This document shows positions 11,301 to 24,200 of a DNA stretch of 64,000 bases, piece after piece (the first letter of the stretch is position 1; the number at the start of each line of letters is the position of its first letter). Below the pieces are notes generated by a model. It was not told the DNA's origin. It ran no database searches and saw only the letters and a list, made by a program, of their open reading frames with translations. The DNA comes from Paragonimus skrjabini miyazakii (taxonomy: Eukaryota; Platyhelminthes; Trematoda; Plagiorchiida; Troglotrematidae). The DNA is taken from contig JTDE01000218.1 of the NCBI GenBank assembly GCA_014338405.1, positions 1 to 64,000 on the forward strand, given 5' to 3'. Made by a program: the position numbers and the translations under genes.

Positions 11301-12176
11301 CGTCTAGGTCACATTTTGGACTTCACTCTTAATAAATTTAGTGCGGATGTTCACCAATTGGTCAGGAAGCAGATTTTTAGTAGTGAGGGTCAGGCGAGTT
11401 CATTTTCTCGGTTTATAAAGATTTTTAGCTCCAAATAGTTGGGTCACTGTTCGTCTTCCAACTCGAGCACTGTTTGCTGATGCTGTAGTAAACTGGCGTA
11501 TGATACAAAATGTATGTGTTGACTGGACATTAGGAAATAAAAACGAGCATCAGTAGGTTGACTTCAGTAGATTGCATTCATCTTCCCGCTGAGGCTCGTG
11601 TGGCCCACAAAACCGGGGATGTTTGGAGGGATGGCAGCTAGTCGGTCTCATTGAAATGAATACCAGCTTTGTTTGATTGAACTATATTTGAAGCATGTTT
11701 GATTACTGAGGTGAGGCAGCGAAAATCGCGGGGAGCTGTCTTGGAGATTCCTCCCTAATCACACTTGCTAGTTTGTTTGTTTCTAAGATGTGGGCAGCCT
11801 GATTTTGAATGTTTAGGTTAGATAAGAGCTTTTATGGATGGGGTTTTATTCCCTCTTTTCTCATGGTTATGTCCGTTAAGCATAAACTCCTGGTATCCTG
11901 TTGCCAACTATTTTAATTATAACTCTTTCCTGCACCCAACATTGATCTGGTTCAGGGATTTAACTGCAGAACTAATCAATTGAAACTGTACTGTTTGGAA
12001 CATTCTGTGCATTTCGTTATTTGCTACATTTGAGTTTTACCGCTATTTTAATACTTGTGCTGTTTCTGTTGCCAGTTTAACTGGGAAGTCCTTCCGTTTG
12101 ATTCATTGTGATTCCTCTGCGCTTGCTTAGTCATGTCGTCGGTGAGTCGTCAATTGCTAACCGTTATTTCCATCAG
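11301..12176. other. Stretch upstream of the first NOC2 exon found
   Basis: This is probably intron. The end is T-rich and supplies the acceptor before 12177. No N-terminal NOC2 exon could be recognised. Confidence 0.4.
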
Positions 12177-12284
12177 GCGACCTTAAAAACCTTGCTAAAG
12201 GAGCCTGTTCCGGATCTGAAAAAAATCAACAATGTGACGGCTAGACTAATGAGCCGACCGAAAATGCAGAAAACATATTTTAAA
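12177..12284 (+). CDS. NOC2L: NOC2 exon (first one identified)
   Basis: An acceptor (pyrimidine-rich stretch ending ..TTTCCATCAG) precedes 12177 and a donor GTACTA follows 12284. The exon encodes 36 residues ending RPKMQKTYFK, which lines up with the PKQCRMLLK-type segment of animal NOC2L. The first half (ATLKTLLKEP...) is less conserved and seems a few residues longer than the vertebrate protein, so the start could be elsewhere. The open frame continues upstream to 12108, but that part shows no similarity I recognise. Confidence 0.6.
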
Positions 12285-15200
12285 GTACTAATTCAAATCA
12301 GTCACAAGCAGATGACTCGTTCAGGTGATGTCACAAATATGGAGTGAAGATGAAGATTCCCGTCGCATATTAGCTTTTCTGAATTTGTTGAAGGCAATCG
12401 AGGTAAAGCCCGAGTGTTTCGGTCTTTGCATCAAAGTGGGTGCATTTTGGCGTTGACGTTTTCCGACCTTGACCTAGTTTATGTTCGTCGCTTATGTCAG
12501 AAACAGCAAGTTTGTTATTGGCTCGACTATCGCTCACATCAACTTCATGCGTCTCTCACTTCTTGAGCTTTTTTCCAAAAACTTGGATGAAGCATACTTA
12601 CATGCGTTCGTCTACGTCCGTCAGTTGGCCATCGGTCTACGGAAGGCATACAGTTCTCATTCTAAAGTGAGGTCCTATGATTGCCTTAAAGCTTTTAAAT
12701 TTGTTTTGCTCCATTAAGTTGCATGTGCTTACAGGAATATCGTATAGAAGGCGGACATTTTTATTCAGTTTTTCAGTCATTCTTTATTTGAAAGTCCACT
12801 GATCACACTCGGTTTGTGATCACGGTAGTTTAGTCGATTGCAGGTTTGAGCCCAGTTACGCAGCTTGACTATCCGGTTGGGACGTGCTTTTGCGTGTCAC
12901 ATGGCGAGAAACACCTCGCGGTGTAAAAACTGGGGTTCATTTTAACTTAGAAGTTTACACAGAACCTTAATCATTTCATCTCAGCTTCCATCTCGGATTA
13001 CGTTTCCAGTCAGTCCTTTCCGAGTATACACCGTTGACGAACTACGTTTACTCATGTACCAGGGTTTATACTACACATGTGCATATATGATCAAATAAAA
13101 AAGGCAGGCAAAATGATGGGCATTTTTCGTGAGATTTCAAATCCACAAGATCATTTTCTAAATAAATTAAGAACAGGAAGGAATACCGTCGTGTTGTAAG
13201 CCTGTCGACGTTTCTGTGGCCGGTAGGGTGTAATTGGCGCTGAGATCAATCAGTGTGTCAGATACACTATGAGGAAAAGTCGCTTCAGCGACTAGTTGCT
13301 CTGGTTTTCTTTTGTCGTTTGGCATTACGAATGATAGTCTTCACAGTCTCAAAAAACAATCAGCATTAGTCATAAAATGCGGAGGTGGCGCTGACCACCA
13401 CACTTCCTGGTCATCGCTCGATTAGTAGTTGAGCAACGTATGATCGGGCTGTGGACTCCATTGGTTCATACATCCTTTTGTGGTTCCTCGGGCTTGTAGG
13501 CAGCGGTGGCGGTTGGGCCGCAAATGGCGAGTTACAAGGCTCCTATCTGGGCACGTATGATAGTGCATGTTTTGAAACTGTTTTGTATGTTGCTATTGTC
13601 ACCACTTGCCCATAACTACGCATTCATCAGGAAAGCCGACTTTTCCTCACCTGATCTATAGAAGGTCGTTCTGTGTTCTGGTAACAATTCCAGTCGCATT
13701 GAGCTGGTTACTACAATTTTTCGGGAACCGATTTGTTATTTCATCATATCTTGTCCACGTTAGACTGTATAGTTCACTTATCAGCTGATACCGTTAAATT
13801 TTGTAGGCTGATATATTATTTTTTTTTCACGGACATTCTATTTACTCTATACTTGTTTATCAACTAGTCGGTACAAGCATGCACCCCCTGTTTATTTTCT
13901 TTAATAATGGCAAACTCATACCTTCTGACCAATACCAATTGTTTCTCAATGTTCGAATATTTATTTGATAACGTTCTCGTTCTATTTTTTTGAATGCTTA
14001 ATCCGTTCCATTTCCAGGAAGACAAACAAGCGGTGCAGAACTGGCAGTTCGTCAACAGTCTACGTCTGTGGACGGATTTTGTGGCCAAATATGCCGCTAC
14101 TCACAAGGCCATTCAATCTTTGATACATCCCATTGTACAAATTCTGGTCGGCACCACGAAGTGAGTGGATCCAAGTTTTTTGTTCGTTTTCGTGTGGCCC
14201 ACCCACTCAGTTGCGTCGCATCCTGCTACCACTTATTCACTCGAACTTATTATTATCATCGTCGACACCAATAAGCCTGTGGTTACTCCTGCCTCTTAAC
14301 TGCCATGTTACAACGAGGGAGGGAACTAACTCTGTGTTAGGGAAAAATGAGAAGAGGGAGATAGGAATTAGTTAACGACTTCGGGTACTAAGCATCAAGA
14401 TGCCCACTTCAGGTGAAACTAAGACAGCATGTGTAAAATTTTTATTGTTCTGAGCGTCACACGTAACTCATACAATTAAAGACGATCTGTACGCCACCAA
14501 ACCTAGTTAGCCACCACCATTTCCCTGCTTTCTTCAGACATGTATCGCAAGGCATTGGACTAAAACTGGTTCCCTGTTTTCTTAGTCAGAGGCTACTTGT
14601 TTTCTGATCCTTGTTGTAATGTATGACGAAGGTGACTTGCCTGATCCCCACTTGTCAAGTTATGTGAATATCTGGCACGGTTCAAATTAACCGCAACCAT
14701 TACTGTGATGTTCAAGTCCATCAACGGCGACCTCAGCGTGGTAAAATTTCATACACGACAACAAACGCGAGAAGCGGTTTCAGTGGTGGTCGGAATAATC
14801 AGGAATAAATACAGGGTTACTGATGTAGACGATAGTAATGGTGAGTTCGAGTGCGTAGACGATCATCCAAGTGGACAGTCTCTCACGCCGTTTCGTGGTC
14901 TCACTTCGCGTACGAAAATTAGCCGGGTCTGTTAGCAACCAACACGTTGATGTTCGAACATCGAAAAAATTAAAAAATCTTGTGCCACTAACACTTGCAA
15001 TGGCTACACTGGTAAAAGTCACACTCGGATGGTAAGTGTGCAGTTGTCCTCTTCCCATCTTCATTGACATCAATTGCTGATGTTATTGCTCATCAATGAA
15101 ACGGACATGTTTACTTCAGCACTGTCCACCTAACTGTCGGTCAACCTCAGTAACCATTTCTGGGATTGTATGTGTACATCACTTGATACTCCATGATCAG

Positions 15201-18200
15201 GCTCTGCATAAACTTGACAATGCAATGTTGAATGCACTCATCAGGGTTTGGTTCTCTGTCAGAACAGTAAGGTCATCTACCTTTGCATTCTCACAAAGTA
15301 CAAACTTAAATCTCGTGCTCTATATTACAGTTAGTTAGCTGGAAGTTAATCCTGATACAGAACTCCCTTTACAAATAGTGGCTCTTCTTGTAATGGACAC
15401 ATCCGTACGACAGTCGCCTTCTTGGTTCTAAAGTCAATTCTCATTAAAATTGACGAACACCCCTTCCTTATAGCGAATGTTCGGCTTAACTTTTAGTATG
15501 GACATCCCGATGAAATCGTCTACATTGTCTAAACCTATTAATCATTTGAAAAACGTGAGCCGAACCGTGGGTGCTGTCGCACATAGGTAACCTGGTGGCC
15601 GTACTCGCTGTTCTGCCACAGGTTCTCCGGCACCGAACACCACTACACGCACGCATCTCTAAGGCTAGGGCGGTGTTCGGTAATCTGGGGGCATCTCTGG
15701 CGACAGAGAGGTATCTCTCTGAGTCTTAAGGGCCGCGTATATGATGCGACATTAAAGGCTGTGTTACTTTACGGCAGCGAGACTTGGCTGCTCAGGGTAG
15801 AAGACGCGAACGGTCTTCAGGTATTTGACCACCGATGTTTACGTTCGGTCACTGGTGTCGGGTAGCATCAGCGAGTAAACAACGAGGCGGCTAGGAAGCG
15901 GGTAGTAGGTAGTGATTGCCGAACGAGTTGTTTTGTTCAGTCATTACATTTGCACACACTTAGTGGCTAGGTCATTTACTAGGGATGCCAGCTAGTCGTC
16001 TGCCACACCGAGCAATGTTTTCCAATGCTTCGGCCGATTGGCGCAAAGTGCGAGGTGGACAGGTGATGACCTGGCGTAGACAAATGAAGTTGTTGAGGAA
16101 GGGATTGGTCATTGTTGAACAGGTTCGTTTCATTATGGCCTTCGCGATTCACAGAGTCGGTGACTTGAGACGTTAGGTGAGGTGGCGGCTAATTAAGTTC
16201 AGTGGCGTGAACGTTGTCGTTGTTTGTCCGGGTTGTCTGTGAAGTGAGTACATTTACCGACACGGGGCAGCAAAAGCTGTAAGGAAGCTATGTTGCTGAT
16301 GACACCTTACTTTCAGCTGCAGCTTGGTTTAAAACACTGAGTTCTTTTGATCTAATTCCCCGATTACGATAGAAGACATACGTCGCGAGATGATGACATT
16401 TCGTTTACTCTCTTTAGTCAAGAACGTAAAACATCAGAATATATAAGACATGCGGATAACAACAACGATAGAAACAATCAACAATTGGGTTTACATGAAA
16501 CAAGGACTGTTATCAGTTCCAGGGCAGACAAACTGCGTGAGTCAGCAGTTTATGCACACACAGGACCGGACGGCGAGTATTGATTAACATTGCCTCGGAG
16601 AAGGCGAGCAGTTTCGGGTTCCGATTACGCAACAACACTTGAAACGAGTTGGCAGGGTCAACAACGTGACCCGTTTCCAGGATGTGTTTTGCAATGGATG
16701 AGGTCGGATTTCGTCTCTTTCGCTCTGCTCATATAGAAGTCACCGCAACTGCAAGTGAACTGATAGACTACATGTGAGACGGAACATTTCGGTAGGTCAC
16801 GATTATGCATAAACTGAGCGACGCTCCTAGTTGTGAGTAGCAACCGTAGTTCAACCACAGGGTATGTACGAGTTAGGGCAGACTGTAATTTTTGACTTAT
16901 GTCAGTTGTGATATGATCACCTTTGTAAAGTAGGTTCACAAACATCTGCTTCTTAGGGACCGTACTCAAGGCAGTTTTGATCATTCTTTTCTAGCTGTGA
17001 ATATCGATGAACTTTTGAGAATATCCGTTTGCCAACAGCACCTTTAACCTTTCCTCCTTTCCTTGCAAGCAGTCTTCAGTGCAGATTTTCCGGGCTGTAT
17101 GAAACAGGGTTCGCACAAGACCTCGTTTATAAGTAATTTATACAAAAGAAGAAAATTGCAAATACTGGCCGCACCAAGTGGCCTTGGGGTACACTGAGCA
17201 CTGTAATGAGCCATCCTGCTGTTTAGTGAGTCAAATCTCTAAAAAAAGTAAACTGTTATTTGTTTCCTCTTCATGAGAAACAGAAAGTTTAGGGTGAACG
17301 AAATTAAAAAGGTTTAAAAGTGAAACAAAATGAATATTAGTGATAAAAATCAAAATATCATCTACATACCGCTCATAGAGGTTGGCATCATCTATAGCAT
17401 CAATTAATTTAAATTCGATCGTTCCTAAAAATATGTCTGCAAGTGTTGGGCCCAATGAGCTACCCATTGCTACGCCATTAACTTGTTTGTAAGATGATCT
17501 CATCCATTGCAAAGCCCATAATGGAAACAGGTCACGTTGTTGACCCTGCCAACTCGTTCCAAATGTTGTTGCGTAATCGGAATTCGAAATGGCTTGCCTT
17601 CTCCGAGGCAGTGTTAATCAATACTCGCCGTCCGGTCCTGTGTGTGGATAAGCTGTTGACTCACACAGTTTGTCTGCCCTGGAACTGATAACAGTCCTTG
17701 TTTCATGTAAACCCAATTGTTGATTGTTTCTTTTGTTGTTGCTATCCGCATGTCTTATATATTCTAATGTTTTACGTTCATGACTGAAGAGGATAAACGA
17801 AATGTTGACCTCTCGATAGAACTTGGTTGTTTGTTTGCATGACGTAGGCGCCTTGATGTTGAATGTTTGCATATAGATGAAGCTATTTTAGTAGTTAAGT
17901 TCCTTCCCCTCCACTTCCTTTTTCTTCTCTCTTCCTATATAAAGTTTACTTTTTCTTCCTGGTTGTGTGGCAGTTAAACATCAGTGTAAACCACTTAATT
18001 GTTTTTAGGACTGTCATGTCTCATTCCTAACATGGCTTCCCATGCTGCTGTCATCGTTTATGCTGTTAAAACCTATAACCTGCTTGGCTACAGTTGTCTA
18101 ACTCCAAAGGGTCATACTTGATATTGAAGTATGAGCTTCGGGTTATATGACGCTACGGAAGTAGATGATCAGTATGATCAGTAGTAGAATCGCTTAAAAG

Positions 18201-21200
18201 TGAAAAATACCATTTGTTATAGCCGGTTTCAAAACATATTATAATAAAGGATCACCGAGAAACGGGATTATGTTGTTTACTTCACCGCCCACAGCTGAAA
18301 GAAAGTATTTGTTAGTGTTTTTTTCGCCGGAAGCATTTTCATTTTCGATAGAAGGAAGGAAAGATAGAGGAAACAACGACGCTGTTAACGGCTTCTAGAG
18401 ACATTCATTGTCATACCCTACCTGATGGCCCTATTTGTTTCGATCGTAAACCAGCATTTATATCTACTTTTGGTGTTGTATAAAATAGAGTACTGTTCGA
18501 TGTATGCTACAATACATTGATTGCATCCTAAGGTCAGTTTTGGTTAATATTTCATGTTATTGCCTTGACATTTAACAGTCATGTACTAACGAATTATATC
18601 AACCCGATCGTGTTGTGTATCAAATACGCAAGGCAGCTTTTTACGCTCAGGTCGCACTGGTAAACACGAAACGAGTTCCTATCCTCCAAACTGCCTCCAT
18701 TGGTAGACGCACATTTATGGGTTCTACGTAAAATCAGCAAGTATTAAAGATTTTAACCATCAAATCAGATGTTCCAGGACTGTTCCCATAGTCAGCATGA
18801 CCACTGGCGAATTCCTAATTGCAGGTATGAAGAAGGCTTTTCTGCTTACAGAGCTGTCGATTTTATGTGGCGTTCAGCCGACAACGGTTCAAATGCACGA
18901 TTATTTCAAATCAGTGGTCTACGCTGAAGTAGATTAAAAGTAGTCAGTTCAGATTTACATTTTTAGATGTTCTTTTCTTCAAACCACTTTCCAAAAGCGG
19001 TCTTGGTTGATGGGGACGCATGGCACTTGATAGTCTTCATAAGCGTTTAGGCGTCGCCTCTTTTAGTGGTATCTACAGTATTTTTAATTTGATCATTTCC
19101 CCAGTGTTTTTCGCCAAGTTAATTTCTGGTCTAATTTCAGCCGTTTGTTCTGTCCAATGTTCATCAGTTATTTACTGCTCCCAGCGTACTACACTTCATT
19201 TGAAGTAGGATGGCTATACATTTATGCGCGTTCATTTGTTTTAGATTGAACCCAGGTGAGCGGTGGATTCCATTACGCTTCCATTGTGTCAGTATGCTTC
19301 ATTCGTTGGCCGGTGTGCCCACCCTCACCGTCGCCTCCGGATCACAGCCACTAGAGACGGGGACCAAGTCAGACAAATTGCCGTTAGTTGGAAGAGCATT
19401 ATGTCCTCCCGATAGGCTGTTGGTTCCAAGCCTACCGCTGCTTTTAGATACGTTTCAGTTGGTAAATTTCAACCGTCGTGCTACCAGCGCTTCTCGGGCC
19501 CCTTTGGATTTGCGTTTGATGTTACATTTCTCACCCAGTCAGCGAAAGGAAACTGCTTCTTTAGACGCTGTTATTAGTTGGTTGTTCGATTTGCTAGCTG
19601 AGTCTGCTGTTATTCAAGCCAACTCACTGGCCTTCCCTGAGTTCGTTCTTCCGCTCGTCAATGAAGTGAGCAACTCATCGGATAACATTTTATCTTTTGC
19701 CACATTTTTCAAACACCTTTAGTTCCACATGCCCTTGAGGAATTTCCTTATTGTCTCAAACATTCAACTTACGTTTTAATTATTTGTCGTGCGCGCAGCC
19801 TTATCCATTCCCAAACCGTATCTATTTTCTGTTGCGGGATTTTCGATTAAAGTGTACATCCGTCCAAAGTTAACCGACTGTTACATCCTTCTTCCTCATG
19901 TGGATAACTTTCCGCAATATCGGTTCTTACTTGGGTCGCCATAAGACCTAACTTCTTTTCCAAGACCCTCCGGTAAACAGATCGAATGGTAATAATCACT
20001 TCCGTAATTTCTGTCTGTCAAAAGTGATGATGCACCTGTTGGGTTCATGAGACGAGGCACTAAGTGATTAATAATAGCAATACTACCCTTTAAAGCTCAT
20101 CATCATTTGTAGTCCAGCTGACCAACCAACGTCTCATGCAATCTGGTGGCAAACTCCTCGTAATTAAAGACTTCAGAATTGAACGTTTCGTTACACTTTT
20201 ATGTTGCGAATTGAATTAGCTTGTAAAAATTTGACAACCGGTCGCATGCTTAGAAATTTTAGGGAATCTGTCTTTTATCATGCAGTATGGTTCTACCATC
20301 ATATTGTATAATGTCAAAGTTCTCGGAAGTGTGCACACACAATCTGATGATTATTCTATCTTACAGCAAAAGTGACTTGTCCTATTCACTGTGCTCTCTT
20401 GGAGGTCCCTTATCTCAATTTTAGGCATGTTGAGCTTCATTTTAGGATGCTTACTGTTTAGCCGTTAGATTTGCGTGCATTTGGTACATTCTGTGCATAA
20501 CTGTTTTTCCTCATTTTACTTATTTGCAGCTTAAACAGTTTTGTCGTACCTGTCGAGTCGCATCGTTCACGCGACAAATGAAAGCACTACAGGCCAAACT
20601 CACTGAACACTCGGATTGGATGTCGATTAGACGGCGTCGCCTTCGAAATTTGGCCAATCCTGAGGAATTTGTGCGTCTCTTCCCTCTCCTTTGTATTATA
20701 TGTTACGATGTGCTGTATTTTTTGGTTACTACAATGTCGTCTGGGGGTACTTATTGTCAGGAACCAAATCTTCACCTTCCTTCGCTAAGGAAGGCTTTAT
20801 TGTTTGAAGTGATCGATATAGGACGCGTTCAACGTAGAATTTAAAGTTTTCTTTCCTCAACAGCTAGTTAGACCATCACTTATTGCTATGATCACTCCCA
20901 TTATTCGTTTAATTCCAAGGATTGCGTGTTTGCAAAACGTGTAATTAGTAGCTCTCCCAATTCGTCGCCATTGAAATTGCGGTTGGCCTGACTTCCTAAA
21001 CCGTTGTTCACTTGGATTATGTTCAGTTAAGGGCGCAAGCCGTGATGAGATTTTGGATCCACACAATCCACGAAATTACCAGATTATGTGACGTGTGCGT
21101 GATGTATCTTTCTCTTGCGTCTTCTTTTGACTCACCAACAGATGAGTCTACTACACATTCTTATAGAACTTTCTGTTCACTGGATATCTAACGATAGCAA

Positions 21201-24200
21201 GTTCATTCCTCATCAATCTCAGTGGCGCCTAATTGCTTTACGGTTTCTCCGTTTTTCTTAGCCACCGTAATGGTAGCTCTGATAAATATATATCACTTGT
21301 TCACTAAACGCGTATGTAACTGTCACGTTTGTGATGGGTCTACCTGTCTGTCCTCATCCATGTGCTTGACCAGTACAACGTTTTGTGTTGTATTTATCTA
21401 TGATGTGTTAGTTAACATTGTCTCCGATGTTCGAATGCTCAATACTGGCCGATTTATACCGTTTAACTTGCTTTGCTCGTCTTGTTTGCCTATCCACACT
21501 TGTTCGTGAAATGATCTGTTAATTTGTCATATAATATCTAAGCTAATTGCCGTTCATATATGTTGTATGTAGTATCTGAATTGGGTTCGTTGTCTGACAC
21601 TTTTCACCCTACTTTTATCTACAAAAGTAAAATGGGTTTATTCGTCCGCGGTTCCGACATGATCGGCAAATCCGACCCCATCCGTACCGCTTTTCTTGCC
21701 TACATTATCCTGTCCAATGTTTGGCACAGTTCTCAGCCATAAACATCGCCGTAGTAAAACCGTCAGGTTCTATCACACAACATAGGGACGCAAAGGTGAC
21801 GCCGAACTACGCACATTATTGATACAAGCTTGTACACAGTTTCTCACCGTGAATGAACCGATAGGCAGTCTGATTTCTTTCTGCTAACAACGACCTTTGG
21901 ATCTTGCCATTTGTTAGTGAGCACTCGTGCTATCATGACTTCACTACTTATGTTGGTTGTCAGTGGAACCCCACATGAGGGCACTCGCGTACTCAGTACT
22001 CATGAAGTCTTCGCAGAGAAGAATATTCCGTAAACATGTCTATGTTTTTGATGGATATGCGCTAATTGTTCCTATGGCATACACTTATTTGGACATCATC
22101 CGGTAGCCAACTCTTATGGAAGTGAATTCACAACGGTAAACATAAGCCTAGGATACAGTGATCAGCCGGCATAACTTGTGGAACCGAACGACAGAATTAC
22201 GCTTTGTGCTGCTCCGTTTCTACCCGGTTAGGTTCTGGATATGACTCTGAGAACGTCAGTTCACTCGCGGCCGTAGTTCACACCATTCGTCTCATTACTA
22301 GCCGCCTCATACGGGGTATTCGGTGTCAGTGTGAACCGAATTCAGCTTGGCCTGTTGATTACGGAAGTTGTCCAACAAAATGTGGGAACTTTTCGAGCAT
22401 GCAAGTCGATGCTTCGGCTTTCGAAAGCAATTCTTCTGGTACCTTGTGGTTGACAAGGTGATTGCAGAACGCATACCAAAAATATCACAACTGATTGGCT
22501 CAAGCTGAGCGTGTCCTAACCGTTTCTCTTGTAATTGTGATACATAAACGATAGCGGTTAACGTAGGTTATGAAACGGTGGCCCGATCAATTCATCAATG
22601 GTAATCGGATACTCTGAACAGCCTCATTCTAATTTCAAATATGCGGGGACTGGATAATCATGCATATTTAACACGCTGCGCTCGCCTTTGTGGTGATCTT
22701 AATCTCATCTGATTGATCACATGTTAGACTGGTCATGCTGCTAATTCTTTATATTAAGCGTGATAAAGCTTGTTAAGGAGCTGCTCACTGTAGTGACCGT
22801 TGAACATTCCTAATATAATAAGGAGAGTAAATAAAGTGGCTGTAGCAATCAGCTTCGGTACAACTCTACTGGGAACCGAACGATTTTCAAGGCCTTTTGA
22901 ATTACGTTGACAGAATCTTTTGTTTGAATCCCAGTAAGTTTGTAAATGCAGAAAAAATGAGTTGATGTGACTTCTTCGACTTTGTTTGTGGATGCGGAAA
23001 AATGGGTTAATGTGATTATTTCGATTTGAATTATTTTCGCCACGTTAGCCAGATTGCCTTGTTAAACAAAGTAACCTGATACCCTTTATGTTATCACTTT
23101 TTGTCACTGTAAACCCCGTACTGTCTGTTTGCACGGTTTTTGAAGCTTATACACATTTGGGGATAACAGATTTTGATCATTTAGTGTTTAAATTAGGAGC
23201 TTGCTCAAACTACCTACGTTTGCCCTTTTGTACCGCATTTTAGTTTCCAGTATCTTGCACTGCATAAAAGATATATTCCAAGTCGTCGCACATATCAAAC
23301 GTCTCATGATACCTCAAAAGGCAGCCAATTTTTTTCAGGATTGACCAATACTTTTTCCGATGGTTACGAGTTTCCACTATCGGTTGGGATCAGTAATAAC
23401 TTAATCAGCGTTGTCAGCAAGCACTGTCGACTCCTCTGGAACAGATTCATAAGTTCGTGCAGAGCAATATCCACCTTTATAAATACCATTTCTGATCGTT
23501 TCAGTTTTGACGTTCTCGTGCAGTGCCAAGCACCTTGACTGCATCGACTGTTGTAATTTAACGTGAAACTTCTGTCAGCAGTGACTGGGTGAATGGTGCA
23601 GCCGGTAAACGCCTTAGGATTGCACTATAGATAAAACTATTTTAAGTGACTAGTGATACGGTGGTCTATAGATTGTACCAGCAAGGCGTTGAGTGGGAAA
23701 GTTCAAGTTTGTTAGCTGCATTATATCGATTTTTCAGTGATAAGGTCGATTGTCTGCTAGGAAGCAACGATGGCGTCGTACTCTTGCTGGTTCCTTGTCT
23801 TCGCTCACAAGCCAGTTAGTAAATGCCATTTTATCATTCAAAAAAGCTAGTTGCGTTACCACAAGACAGGAAATAACGTTGCATTAACATTCCTGAGAGA
23901 TCGAGAGGTTTGCCGTTTTCAGTTAGGAGGTAATTTCATCCGTTATCCGAATTTGAGCCACTTAAAGCGGTGTTCGTTCGTGTACAAATAACGTATTGGA
24001 TTGGTTCTGCTTGACTTTTGTCACGTTTACCGATCCTCACTGCGTACCTGACTTGGATATCTCGCACATTTTTCTGGCCATATATCGTATGCTATGTTTC
24101 TTATTGACTGTTCGTCTTACGCAACCACAGACTCAGCTGGAAACCAATCTAACGGTGTTAGATGGTTCGAATCAGACTCCTCCATTCTACAATTTCTATG

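Noticed and set aside
12108..12176. Upstream extension of the first NOC2 exon with an ATG and LRLLSHVV
   Set aside because: It faintly resembles the preceding family segment, but the splice acceptor at 12176 and phase favour an exon start at 12177. Could not be decided further.
12796..12860. Possible third tRNA-like head with GGTTTGAGCCC
   Set aside because: The B-box-like motif is present but no A box at the right spacing; a small GATCACA inverted repeat explains part of it.
18940..19208. Possible Penelope-like RT stretch (FLDVLF-type residues) upstream of the 19245 exon
   Set aside because: Only one short motif-like run; no neighbouring RT or GIY-YIG blocks.
21640..22470. Possible gypsy integrase or protease remnants
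   Set aside because: Isolated residues only (e.g. LLRFYPVRFW); no ordered set of motifs in any frame.
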